A stretch of 64,000 nt of DNA from Arthrobacter terricola (GTDB taxonomy: Bacteria > Actinomycetota > Actinomycetes > Actinomycetales > Micrococcaceae), in assembly GCF_004354015.1 (NCBI RefSeq), contig NZ_SMRU01000005.1:1-64000 (forward strand), in the 5' to 3' direction. The notes below the pieces were generated by a model. That model saw only the letters and a program-made list of their open reading frames with translations, ran no database searches and was not told where the DNA came from. The position numbers were made by a program, and so were the translations under genes. Position 1 is the stretch's first letter. Every line of letters begins with the position of its first letter. This document shows, piece after piece, positions 24,162 to 32,664 of this stretch.

Positions 24162-25658
24162 CTAGTTGGAGGGGAAGTTGTAGGAGGCGCCGGAGGCGTG
24201 GTGGGTTTCGGGCCAGCGGGAGGTGATGACTTTGCCGCGGGTGTAGAAGGACACGCCTTCGGGTCCGTAGATGTGCTTGTCGCCGAAGAGCGAGTTCTTC
24301 CAGCCGCCGAAGGAGTGGTAGGCCACAGGCACCGGGAGGGGCACGTTGATGCCGATCATGCCCACGTCCACGGAGCGCTGGAATTTGCGGGCGGCGGCGC
24401 CGTTGGAGGTGAAGATCGCGGTGCCGTTCCCGTAGGGGTTGGCGTTGATCAGCCTGATGCCGTCCTCGAGGGTGTCGACGCGGACGACGACGAGCACGGG
24501 TCCGAAGATTTCCTCCGTGTACGCGGTCATCTCCGTCTTGACGTGGTCGATCACGGTGGGTCCGACCCAGAACCCGTCCTCGTGGCCCGGGACGACGAGG
24601 TCGCGGCCGTCCACGACCATCGCCGCACCGGCGGCTTCGGCTTCGGTGACGATCTTCACGATGCGTTCCTTGGAGGCCGGGGTGATGACCGGACCCATTT
24701 CAGCGCCCGGTGCGGTGCCGTTGTCCACCTTCACGGCCAGGGCACGCTCTTCGACCTTCTTGACCAGCAGGTCCGCGGCGTCCCCGACGGCGACCGCGAC
24801 GGAGATCGCCATGCACCGCTCCCCGGCCGAACCGAACGCGGCAGCAGCCAGGTGGTCCGCGGCGTTGTCCAGGTCGGCGTCGGGCAGGATGATCGCGTGG
24901 TTCTTCGCCCCGCCCAAAGCCTGGACGCGCTTGCCGTGCGCGGTGGCGGTCTCGTGGACATACTTCGCGATCGGGGTGGACCCGACGAAGGAGATCCCGT
25001 CCACGTCCGGGTGCGTCAACAACCCGTCAACGGTTTCCTTGTCACCATGCAGGACCTGGAACACACCATCGGGCAGGCCGGCCTGCTTCCACAACCTGGC
25101 CAGCAACAACGAGGCCGACGGGTCGCGCTCGGAAGGCTTGAGGATGAACGCGTTCCCGGTTGCGATCGCCATCGGGGCCATCCACAGCGGCACCATGACG
25201 GGGAAGTTGAACGGGGTGATGCCCGCGACCACACCGAGGGGCTCACGGAAGGAGAACACGTCGATGCCCGTGGAGACCTGGTCGGAGTATTCGCCCTTGA
25301 GCAGCTGCGGGATACCGCACGCAAACTCCACCACCTCCAGGCCGCGGCCGATCTCGCCCTTCGCATCCGAAAGGACCTTGCCATGCTCGGCCGTCACCAG
25401 CTGAGCGAGCTCGTCCACATGCGCAGCAACGAGTTCACGGAACCGGAACAGCACCGCGGTGCGCTTGGCCAGCGAGAAATCGCCCCACTTTTCCGCCGCG
25501 GCCTTCGCCGCAGCAACCGTGGCGTCAAGGTCCTCCCGGTTGGCCAGCCGCAGCTGCGCGGTCACGGCACCGGTGGCAGGGTTGTACACCGGCTGGCTCC
25601 GGTCGCCGGCACCGGCCGTTTCAACACCGTTGATGAAATGCGTGATGATGTTCGTCAT
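24162..25658 (-). CDS. mmsA: Methylmalonate-semialdehyde/malonate-semialdehyde dehydrogenase (CoA-acylating)
   Basis: A 498-residue aldehyde dehydrogenase (iolA in Bacillus). It converts malonic semialdehyde from the inositol pathway to acetyl-CoA and CO2 with NAD+ and CoA. Catalytic Cys282 is in GERCMAIS and the oxyanion Asn151 in PFNFP; the family lacks the general-base Glu of ordinary aldehyde dehydrogenases, matching CoA-dependent chemistry. The length is the usual 490-505. It is co-directional with iolD upstream and iolE downstream in the leftward inositol operon. Confidence 0.96.
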   Translation of the reverse strand: MTNIITHFINGVETAGAGDRSQPVYNPATGAVTAQLRLANREDLDATVAAAKAAAEKWGDFSLAKRTAVLFRFRELVAAHVDELAQLVTAEHGKVLSDAKGEIGRGLEVVEFACGIPQLLKGEYSDQVSTGIDVFSFREPLGVVAGITPFNFPVMVPLWMAPMAIATGNAFILKPSERDPSASLLLARLWKQAGLPDGVFQVLHGDKETVDGLLTHPDVDGISFVGSTPIAKYVHETATAHGKRVQALGGAKNHAIILPDADLDNAADHLAAAAFGSAGERCMAISVAVAVGDAADLLVKKVEERALAVKVDNGTAPGAEMGPVITPASKERIVKIVTEAEAAGAAMVVDGRDLVVPGHEDGFWVGPTVIDHVKTEMTAYTEEIFGPVLVVVRVDTLEDGIRLINANPYGNGTAIFTSNGAAARKFQRSVDVGMIGINVPLPVPVAYHSFGGWKNSLFGDKHIYGPEGVSFYTRGKVITSRWPETHHASGASYNFPSN

Positions 25659-25697
25659 GGGACTTCCTGGGTTTGTTTCCTGGTTGGGGGGTGGTTC

Positions 25698-27644
25698 TTA
25701 GCCGAGGAGTTTGCGTTGGCGGGACTTGTGGTCGACGTAGCTCTGGAAGGCCTGTTTGGTGGATTCGAGTTCGGAGACCTGGGAGACGGGGACGTCCCAC
25801 CAGGACTCGGAGGACGGGGCGTCCAGGAGCGGGTCGGACTCGATGTGGATCACGATGGGGCCGGTGTCTTCGGGGGCTGCTTTCGCGTCCCGGATGGCTT
25901 GTTCGAGTTCGGCGATGACTTTCTCGCCCGGTTCGATCCGGATGACCTTCGCGCCCAGGGATTCGGCGTTCGTGGCCAGGTCGATCGGCAGCCGGTCCCC
26001 GGCGTCGAAGGAGTGCTGTTCGGTGTCCAGGACCCGGTACTGGGTCCCGAACCGCTGTGAACCCAGCGATTCGGAGAGCGAGCCGATGGAGGCGTAGCCG
26101 TGGTTCTGGATGAGCACGACGATCAGTTTGATGCGTTCGGCGACGGCGGTGACCAGTTCGGTGTGCATCATCAGGTACGAGCCGTCCCCGACCATGACCA
26201 CGACATCCCGGTCCGTGCCGCCGCGGGCGGTTTCGGCCAGGGCCGCGCGCTTGACACCCAGGCCGCCCGGGATCTCGTACCCCATGCAGGAATACGCGTA
26301 TTCCACGTGGTACCCGAACGGGTCACGGACCCGCCACATCTTGTGCAGGTCCCCCGGCAGCGACCCGGCAGCACAGATCACCACATCCTGGGCGTCCATG
26401 GCCCGGTTCGTCGCGCCGATGATCTCGTTCTGCGCCGGCAACGGGCTGAACCGGGTATCAAACGCGGTGTCCACGGTGGCGTCCCAGCGGGCCTTCTCGG
26501 CAGCGACGGCCTGCTCCAGGTCGGCCCCGACCCGGTAGCCGCCCAACGCGGCGTTGAGCTTGACGAGGGCTTTGCGGGCGTCGGCGACGATCGGCAAAAC
26601 CGTGCCGTGCTTGTACGCGTCGATCGGCGCGACGTTGATGTTCACGAAGCGCACGTCCGGGTTCTGGAACGCCGTCCGCGAGGCCGTGGTGAAGTCCTCG
26701 TACCGGGTGCCGATCCCGATCACCAGGTCCGCTTCCGCGGCGATCGCGTTCGCCGCCGTCGTGCCCGTGGACCCGATCGCGCCCAGGGAATGCTTGTGGT
26801 CCCAGGGCAGGACGCCGACGCCGGCCTGCGTGTTGCCCACCGGGATTCCGGTCAACTCGGCGAACCTGGCAAGTTCGTCGTTCGCGTACGCGTACAGCAC
26901 CCCGCCGCCGGCAATGATCAACGGCCGCTTCGCGGCCCGGATGGCCTCCACGGCCCGGGCGATGTCTGCCTCTTCGGGTTCGGGTCGGCGGATCCGCCAC
27001 TCCCGCTCCGCCAAAAACTCTTCGGGAACGTCCAGGGCCTCGGCCTGCACATCCTGCGGCAACGAGATCGTGACCGCTCCGGTTTCGGCCGGGTCCGTGA
27101 GCACGCGCAGGCCGTGGTGGAACGCGGAAAACAGCTGCTCCGGACGCGACACCCGGTCAAAGAACTTCGAGAGCGGACGGAACGCATCGTTGACCGTCAG
27201 GTCGTACGCGTAGGGCTGCTCGAGCTGCTGCAACACCGGATCCGCCGCCCGCGTCGCGAACGTGTCAGACGGCAACAGCAGCACCGGCAGGCGGTTCGTG
27301 GTCGCCAGCGCCGCACCCGTCAGCAAATTCGACGAGCCCGGGCCGATCGAGGTGCTGATCGCGAAGGTCTGCCGGCGCCGGGTGTGCCGGGCATAGCCCA
27401 CGGCCTGGTGGACCTGGGCCTGCTCGTTGCGGCCCTGGTAATACGGCATCACCGACGGATCCTGGGACTGGTACTGCTTAAGCGCCTGCCCCACACCAGC
27501 CACGTTCCCGTGCCCGAAAATACCGAACATCCCCGGAATCAACCGCTCCCGGAACTCCACACCGTTAACCGAATCAACCGTGTACTGCTTGGACAGAAAC
27601 TCCACTACCGCCTGGGCAACGGTCATCCTGCGCGTCGTGCTCAT
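25698..27644 (-). CDS. iolD: 3D-(3,5/4)-trihydroxycyclohexane-1,2-dione hydrolase
   Basis: A 648-residue thiamine-diphosphate enzyme of the acetolactate-synthase type that opens the inositol ring to 5-deoxy-D-glucuronate. It shows the N-terminal pyrimidine-binding domain (FGIFGHGNVAGVGQAL, later TSIGPGSSNLLTGAA), the middle domain (IIAGGGVLYAY) and the ThDP/Mg site GDGSYLMMHTELV with NHGYASIG. Length (about 630-650) is typical of IolD. ATG 27644 has GGAG 8 nt upstream. The aldolase gene ends only a few bases upstream. Confidence 0.96.
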   Translation of the reverse strand: MSTTRRMTVAQAVVEFLSKQYTVDSVNGVEFRERLIPGMFGIFGHGNVAGVGQALKQYQSQDPSVMPYYQGRNEQAQVHQAVGYARHTRRRQTFAISTSIGPGSSNLLTGAALATTNRLPVLLLPSDTFATRAADPVLQQLEQPYAYDLTVNDAFRPLSKFFDRVSRPEQLFSAFHHGLRVLTDPAETGAVTISLPQDVQAEALDVPEEFLAEREWRIRRPEPEEADIARAVEAIRAAKRPLIIAGGGVLYAYANDELARFAELTGIPVGNTQAGVGVLPWDHKHSLGAIGSTGTTAANAIAAEADLVIGIGTRYEDFTTASRTAFQNPDVRFVNINVAPIDAYKHGTVLPIVADARKALVKLNAALGGYRVGADLEQAVAAEKARWDATVDTAFDTRFSPLPAQNEIIGATNRAMDAQDVVICAAGSLPGDLHKMWRVRDPFGYHVEYAYSCMGYEIPGGLGVKRAALAETARGGTDRDVVVMVGDGSYLMMHTELVTAVAERIKLIVVLIQNHGYASIGSLSESLGSQRFGTQYRVLDTEQHSFDAGDRLPIDLATNAESLGAKVIRIEPGEKVIAELEQAIRDAKAAPEDTGPIVIHIESDPLLDAPSSESWWDVPVSQVSELESTKQAFQSYVDHKSRQRKLLG

Positions 27645-27649
27645 GGTAT

Positions 27650-28561
27650 CTACTCCGATACTTTCGCTGGGGTCTTCAACAACGAGGCCGCCGTGGCAAC
27701 CGCGCCGGCAACGTCACCGTCCGCCGGGTACAACAAGGTCCGGCCCACGGTCAGGCCCTGAACACCCGGAAGGGCCAGGGCCGCCTGCCAGGAAGCGAAC
27801 ACTTCGTCCTGCCCGGCATCCGGGTCTCCACCCAACAACACCGTCGGCAGAGTGGTCGAAGCCATGACCCGTTCCATCCCGGCCACCACAGGCAACTTCA
27901 TCCACGTGTACGCGCTCGTCGAACCCAGGCCCTGAGCGATCGCAACGGACTTGATCACAGCATCGGCCGAGAGATCATTACGGACCCTGCCATTGGCTTC
28001 ACGCACCGACAGGAACGGCTCCACCATCGCGATCAGCTTGCGCGCCGCCAGGGAATCCACCGCCTTCGCCGTGTTCTCCAGGATGCTTGCCGTGTCCGGA
28101 TCGCCCAGGCAGATCCGGGTCAGCATCTTCCCGCCGTCGGCACCCAAAGCCTCAAGGGCCACCGCCGTGTGACCCGTGAAACGGTCATCAATCTCATTCA
28201 CCAGACCAGCCAGGCCGCCACGGTTCATCGAACCGAACACCAGCTTGCCCTCCAGCGCCCCGAGCAGCAGCAAATCGTCCATGATGTCCGGAGACGCCAG
28301 GACACCATCAACCGCCGGGTTCGCCAAAGCGATCCGCAAACGGTCCAGCAAGTCAAGCCGGTCCGCCATCGCCGTCGGATCGGACCCGACAGCCAGGGCC
28401 CCGCGGGCCGGGTGGTCCGCGGCGACAATGAAGTTCTGGGCCCCGTACTTCAGGCCCGGGTGGCGGCGACGCGTGGCAGCCGCACGTGCCACGGCGTCGG
28501 GATCTTCGAGCCGGATGGCACTGAGGTGCTCATAACGGCGGGGGTCATCATTCAGGCTCAA
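27650..28561 (-). CDS. Class I aldolase-like protein of inositol clusters (Cgl0158/DeoC-LacD-like; probable IolJ role)
   Basis: A 303-residue TIM-barrel protein of the group found in actinobacterial inositol operons. A likely Schiff-base lysine lies in YTWMKLPVV, and a phosphate-binding-like VLLGGDPDAGQDE and GLTVGRTLLYP close the barrel. It probably splits 5-dehydro-2-deoxygluconate 6-phosphate into dihydroxyacetone phosphate and malonic semialdehyde, the step done by IolJ in Bacillus; no other gene for it is present. The start is TTG 28561, overlapping the iolC stop (TTGA), with GAAGGAG upstream. Role is from context; the fold is clear. Confidence 0.8.
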   Translation of the reverse strand: MSLNDDPRRYEHLSAIRLEDPDAVARAAATRRRHPGLKYGAQNFIVAADHPARGALAVGSDPTAMADRLDLLDRLRIALANPAVDGVLASPDIMDDLLLLGALEGKLVFGSMNRGGLAGLVNEIDDRFTGHTAVALEALGADGGKMLTRICLGDPDTASILENTAKAVDSLAARKLIAMVEPFLSVREANGRVRNDLSADAVIKSVAIAQGLGSTSAYTWMKLPVVAGMERVMASTTLPTVLLGGDPDAGQDEVFASWQAALALPGVQGLTVGRTLLYPADGDVAGAVATAASLLKTPAKVSE

Positions 28562-29559
28562 CGGGTTGCTCCTTCGGAAACAGCATCGGCGGGGGTCAGG
28601 CGGCCGCGTTCGATCAGCAGCGAGGTGACTTCTTCCGGCGTCGGCATCGCGTCAGCGCAGGAAAGGCGCGAGGCGACAATCGCTCCGGCGGCGTTGGCGT
28701 AATCGAGCACCCGGGCCAGCGGCCAGCCGGACAGCAGGCCGTGGCAGAACGCGCCGCCAAAGGAATCACCGGCGCCCAGGCCGTTCACGGTCTCAACCGG
28801 TACCGGGGCGGACACCACACGCTCAGAGCGGGTCTTCGCCATCACACCCTCCGGGCCAAGCTTCACGACGGCGATCTCGACGCCGGCAGCCAGCAGACGG
28901 TCCGCCTGCTCATCCGGGGTACCCTCGCCCACAGCAACGGCGCATTCCTTGTCATTGCCGATCGCGACCGTCACATGCGGAAGGATCTTCGCGACCTGCT
29001 CGCGGGCTTCGTCTTCCGACGCCCAGAACATCGGACGGTAATCCAGGTCCAGGATGGTGAACTGGCCCTCGGACAGGCCCGTGCGGGGACGTGCTTCGTG
29101 TGCGGCAAGGTGAGCGCTGCGGGACGGCTCCTGGCACAAACCCGTCACCGTGGACCAAAAGATCGCGGCCGAGCGGATCGCATCCAGGTCCAGCTCGCCG
29201 GCCGCGATCTGCAGGTCCGGAGCCGTGGGGAAACGCCCGTAGAAATACAGCGGGAAATCATGCGGCGGCCGGATCGCGCAGAACGTAGCAGGCGTCTGGA
29301 GTCCGGCAACCGGGCTGACAAAGGAGTCATCGACATTGAACTTGCGCAACTCGCGGTGCAGGTACTCACCGAACGGATCATCCCCGGTCCGGGTGATCAC
29401 GCCGGTCCGCCGGCCGTGCCGCGCCGCGGCAACAGCCACATTCGACGGCGAACCGCCAAGATACTTGCCAAAGGACGTCACATCCTCCAAGCCAACCCCA
29501 ATGTCATTCGGGTAGATATCAACGCTGATGCGCCCGATAGTGAGCAGTTCGTGGGTCAC
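28558..29559 (-). CDS. iolC: 5-dehydro-2-deoxygluconokinase
   Basis: A PfkB-family sugar kinase of about 333 residues. GRISVDIYPNDIGV at the start, GKYLGGSPSNVAVAAARHG (PfkB signature 1) and ETVNGLGAGDSFGGAFCHGL (signature 2 with the catalytic Asp of GAGD) identify it; the first element is typical of IolC. It phosphorylates 5-dehydro-2-deoxy-D-gluconate at O6. There is no ATG at the N-terminus; I propose GTG 29559, but the spacing to AAAGG (12 nt) is long, so the start is tentative. It is the first gene of the leftward operon iolC-aldolase-iolD-mmsA-iolE-iolG-iolH. Confidence 0.93.
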   Translation of the reverse strand: MTHELLTIGRISVDIYPNDIGVGLEDVTSFGKYLGGSPSNVAVAAARHGRRTGVITRTGDDPFGEYLHRELRKFNVDDSFVSPVAGLQTPATFCAIRPPHDFPLYFYGRFPTAPDLQIAAGELDLDAIRSAAIFWSTVTGLCQEPSRSAHLAAHEARPRTGLSEGQFTILDLDYRPMFWASEDEAREQVAKILPHVTVAIGNDKECAVAVGEGTPDEQADRLLAAGVEIAVVKLGPEGVMAKTRSERVVSAPVPVETVNGLGAGDSFGGAFCHGLLSGWPLARVLDYANAAGAIVASRLSCADAMPTPEEVTSLLIERGRLTPADAVSEGATR

Positions 29560-29673
29560 GGTGATCGCGGACCTTTCTCTAGTGAACTCTTGCGGGACGG
29601 TGAGAGCTCCGGTGCTTTTGCCGGCCCGCGTGAGCGGGACCACAAGCTCTACTTTGCACCAGAATTCATGTCC

Positions 29674-29703
29674 TGTCAAAGGTTTGTACTGACATATTTA
29701 CAA
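29674..29703 (-). promoter_or_regulatory. -35 box and candidate IolR operator upstream of iolC
   Basis: Leftward TTGACA at 29679-29674 is preceded by a gap of 3 nt and then an imperfect palindrome TTTGTACTGACAT...ACAA (29683-29703, written on the + strand). The distance between operator and -35 box is identical to that before the transporter operon at 17.3 kb. The -10 box is weak, so an activated or derepressed promoter is possible. Confidence 0.6.
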
Positions 29704-29767
29704 CGAAACGTAATAGCTGGGATTCCGTGTGCGAAGCATGCTGAGAATCCCAGCCAACAGGCGGAAT

Positions 29768-30172
29768 CTAGCGGGCGGGAATGGCGAGTTCACCGGTGAC
29801 ATACTGGGCGCGCCCGAAGCCGAAGGACCAGTCGTCGGCCGTGTTCTCGACATACCCCAGGAATACGTCTTCGCCTGCGATGCCAATCTCCCCTAGCTGC
29901 CCCGCGATCGCGGCAAACAAGGACTGCTTGGCTTCGCGACTCCGGCCTCCCTGCGTGAAAATCTGGATCATGACCACTCCGGAGGTCCGTTCGAACCCGA
30001 GGCCCGCGTCCTGGGCGAAGATCTGCCCCTGGGGATGCTCGGTGACGATGTGGAAGTAGTCGCGCTCGGGAATTCCGTATTCAGCGAGGATCGCATCATG
30101 GATCCGACGGCTCAATTCCCCGAGTTCCTCAGGAGTGCGGCCCTGGTTGACATCAATACGCACGAGAGGCAT
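29768..30172 (-). CDS. Tautomerase-superfamily protein
   Basis: A 134-residue protein beginning MPLVRIDVNQGR. Pro2 (after Met removal) is the catalytic base of the 4-oxalocrotonate tautomerase/cis-CaaD superfamily; the length equals two beta-alpha-beta units fused, as in the longer members. ATG 30172 (AAGGAG 6 nt upstream) gives the essential N-terminal proline, which decides the start. It lies upstream of iolC in the same direction and has its own copy of the inositol-operon operator motif, so it may interconvert keto/enol forms of inositol intermediates. That role is inference. Confidence 0.85.
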   Translation of the reverse strand: MPLVRIDVNQGRTPEELGELSRRIHDAILAEYGIPERDYFHIVTEHPQGQIFAQDAGLGFERTSGVVMIQIFTQGGRSREAKQSLFAAIAGQLGEIGIAGEDVFLGYVENTADDWSFGFGRAQYVTGELAIPAR

Positions 30173-30189
30173 TTGTTCTCCTTTGCTAG

Positions 30190-30239
30190 TTTGTACTGAC
30201 ATACTAACAAATGGGAGTGAATTGACACAAGAAGCACGT
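30190..30239 (-). promoter_or_regulatory. Promoter and candidate IolR operator of the tautomerase gene
   Basis: TTTGTACTGACATACTAACA and its continuation (30190-30211) is the most symmetrical copy of the motif (TTTGT...ACAAA ends). Reading leftward, TTGTGT, a 17-nt spacer and TTAGTA can be drawn so that the -10 box falls inside the operator, an arrangement suited to repression. Confidence 0.55.
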
Positions 30240-30252
30240 CCCTTAAAGCACG

Positions 30253-30299
30253 ACGACGGCGCCCGCCGCCTTCGCGTGGAAGGTGGCGGGCGCCGTCGT
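30253..30299 (-). terminator. Terminator of sucCD
   Basis: An 18-bp stem (30253-30270 with 30282-30299, one G-T pair) with an 11-nt loop lies just after the sucD stop. It is the strongest hairpin in the region and separates sucCD from the inositol genes. Confidence 0.8.
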
Positions 30300-30321
30300 G
30301 GTTTGGGGAGTCCCCCGGAAC

Positions 30322-31224
30322 TTACAGGGCTGCGAAAACCTCGCGGAGCAGCTTTGCGGTCTCGGACGGCGTCTTGCCGACCTTCACGCCTGCAGCTTCG
30401 AGGGCTTCCTTCTTGGCCTGTGCGGTGCCCGCGGAGCCGGAGACGATGGCGCCTGCGTGGCCCATGGTCTTGCCCTCGGGAGCCGTAAAGCCGGCCACGT
30501 AGCCGACAACCGGCTTGGTGACGTTGGCCTTGATGAAGTCGGCTGCGCGCTCTTCCGCGTCGCCGCCGATCTCGCCGATCATGACGATCGCCTTGGTCTC
30601 GGGGTCGGCTTCGAACGCAGCCAGGGCGTCGATGTGGGTGGTGCCGATGATGGGGTCGCCGCCGATGCCGATGGCCGTGGAGAAGCCAAGGTCGCGCAGT
30701 TCGTACATCATCTGGTAGGTCAAGGTACCGGACTTGGACACGAGGCCGATGGGGCCCTTGCCCGTGATGTTTGCCGGGGTGATGCCAACCAGTGCCTCGC
30801 CCGGGGTGATGATGCCGGGGCAGTTCGGGCCGATGATGCGGGTGACCTGCTTGCCGTCGGCGTCGACGGTGGCCTGGGCGAGTGCCCAGAACTCGGCCGA
30901 GTCCTGGACCGGCACGCCTTCGGTGATGACAACAACGAGGCCGATGCCGGCTTCGATGGCTTCAACTACTGCGGCCTTGGTGAATGCCGGCGGAACGAAG
31001 ACGATGGAGACGTCCGCGCCGGTCTCCGCCATGGCTTCCTTGACGGTGCCGAAAACGGTGATTTCCTTGTCGCCGTGCAGCACCGTGGTGCCTGCCTTGC
31101 GGGCGTTGACGCCACCGACGATGTTGGTGCCGGCCTTGAGCATGAGGGCGGTGTGCTTGGTGCCTTCGCCGCCGGTGATGCCCTGGACGATGACCTTGGA
31201 GTCCTTGTTGAGGTAGATAGACAT
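30322..31224 (-). CDS. sucD: Succinate-CoA ligase, ADP-forming, alpha subunit
   Basis: A 300-residue TCA-cycle enzyme subunit that binds CoA (N-terminal Rossmann domain [14 protein letters not shown]) and carries the phosphohistidine in [17 protein letters not shown]. With SucC it makes succinate and ATP from succinyl-CoA. The length is the usual 290-305. It follows sucC by 13 nt in one operon, ending at a strong hairpin. Confidence 0.97.
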   Translation of the reverse strand: MSIYLNKDSKVIVQGITGGEGTKHTALMLKAGTNIVGGVNARKAGTTVLHGDKEITVFGTVKEAMAETGADVSIVFVPPAFTKAAVVEAIEAGIGLVVVITEGVPVQDSAEFWALAQATVDADGKQVTRIIGPNCPGIITPGEALVGITPANITGKGPIGLVSKSGTLTYQMMYELRDLGFSTAIGIGGDPIIGTTHIDALAAFEADPETKAIVMIGEIGGDAEERAADFIKANVTKPVVGYVAGFTAPEGKTMGHAGAIVSGSAGTAQAKKEALEAAGVKVGKTPSETAKLLREVFAAL

Positions 31225-31237
31225 AGTCCTGCGTCCC

Positions 31238-32404
31238 TTACTTCGAGTTGGCGAGCTCGGCGGCCTTGTCGGCGCCCTCGTCCATGGTGGCTGCCAGGGT
31301 AACCAGCGGGTGGTTGGCCTCGGTCAGGATGCGACGTCCCTCGTCGACGTTGTTGCCGTCGAGGCGGACCACGAGCGGCTTGTTGGCGTTGCTGCCAAGC
31401 TCGGCAAGCGCGCCAACAATGCCCTTGGCGACGGCGTCGCAAGCGGTGATGCCGCCGAAGACGTTCACGAAAACGCTCTTGACCTGCTCGTCACCGAGGA
31501 TGACGTCGAGGCCGGCGGCCATGACCTCGGCGGAAGCTCCACCGCCGATGTCCAGGAAGTTGGCAGGCTTGACGTTGCCGTGGTTTTCGCCTGCGTAGGC
31601 GACGACGTCGAGGGTGGACATCACTAGACCGGCGCCATTGCCGATGATGCCTACTTCGCCGTCCAGCTTCACGTAGTTGAGGTCCTGCGCCTTTGCCTTG
31701 GCCTCAAGCGGGTCGGCTGCGTCCTTGTCCTCGAGTTCAGCGTGGTGGACGTGGCGGAAGCCCGCGTTTTCGTCCAGCGAGACCTTGCCGTCCAGGGCAA
31801 CGATGTCGCCTGCACCGGTCTTGACGAGGGGGTTGACCTCAACCAGGGTTGCGTCTTCCTTCTTGAAGACGTCCCACAGCTTGAGGATGACCGAGGAAAC
31901 CTTGCCGCGCAGTTCTTCGGAGAAACCGGCAGCTGCGACGATTTCGTCAGCCTTGGCCTGGTCGATTCCAACTGCGGGATCGATGGCAACCTTCGCGAGA
32001 GCCTCAGGGCGCTCGACGGCGAGCTGCTCGATTTCCATGCCGCCTTCAACCGAGCACATGGCCAGGTAGTTGCGGTTGGCTCGGTCCAGCAGGACGGAGA
32101 AGTAGAATTCCTCGGCGATGTCGGCGCCTTGGGCGATCATGACTTTGTTGACCGTGTGGCCCTTGATGTCCATACCCAGGATGTTGGTGGCGTGTTCAAG
32201 TGCTTCGTCAGCGGACTTTGCGACCTTGACACCGCCGGCTTTGCCTCGGCCACCGACCTTTACCTGCGCCTTGACGACGGTGACGCCGCCAATCTTCTCG
32301 GCTGCAGCCTTTGCTTCTTCAGGAGTGTGCGCCACGATGCCGGCGAGCACGGGTACACCGTGCGCTTCGAACATATCGCGCGCCTGATATTCAAACAGGT
32401 CCAC
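31238..32404 (-). CDS. sucC: Succinate-CoA ligase, ADP-forming, beta subunit
   Basis: A 388-residue ATP-grasp subunit. [19 protein letters not shown] opens the ATP-grasp domain, [16 protein letters not shown] forms the nucleotide site, and [17 protein letters not shown]-type sequence (here [20 protein letters not shown]) lies in the CoA-ligase domain. The start is GTG 32404 with AAGGACA upstream. Co-transcribed with sucD. Confidence 0.97.
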   Translation of the reverse strand: MDLFEYQARDMFEAHGVPVLAGIVAHTPEEAKAAAEKIGGVTVVKAQVKVGGRGKAGGVKVAKSADEALEHATNILGMDIKGHTVNKVMIAQGADIAEEFYFSVLLDRANRNYLAMCSVEGGMEIEQLAVERPEALAKVAIDPAVGIDQAKADEIVAAAGFSEELRGKVSSVILKLWDVFKKEDATLVEVNPLVKTGAGDIVALDGKVSLDENAGFRHVHHAELEDKDAADPLEAKAKAQDLNYVKLDGEVGIIGNGAGLVMSTLDVVAYAGENHGNVKPANFLDIGGGASAEVMAAGLDVILGDEQVKSVFVNVFGGITACDAVAKGIVGALAELGSNANKPLVVRLDGNNVDEGRRILTEANHPLVTLAATMDEGADKAAELANSK

Positions 32405-32612
32405 GGTTTAGTGTCCTTCTACGTCGAAGTAGTTTCGGTACAGCCGGAAACCGCGGTGACCGCGAAAGCCGGCTGCGGATAGGTGCACTCTGTGCGACCG
32501 CAAAACGGCCAGTCACATTGCGCAAGTTCCTCTCGAACTTTAGCCCCCCGGGGAGGCCAGCCGGTTCTACAGTACCCGTTAAGTGAGTAACCACACACTT
32601 CTATGGGACGTA

Positions 32613-32640
32613 GAAAAACCGCATGATGGCGCGGTTTTTC
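32613..32640. terminator. Bidirectional terminator hairpin between sucC and pcrA
   Basis: A perfect 10-bp stem GAAAAACCGC (32613-32622) with its complement (32631-32640) and an 8-nt loop. The A-run on one side and T-run on the other let it act in both directions; its natural user is pcrA, whose stop is at 32665 and which reads leftward. Confidence 0.8.
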
Positions 32641-32664
32641 GCCACTATCGGGCTCGAGTTGCCA

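Noticed and set aside
24111-26060. 649-codon open frame on the + strand opposite mmsA and iolD
   Set aside because: Gly/Val/Asp/Arg-rich shadow frame with no domain; both genes on the other strand have full-length family matches.
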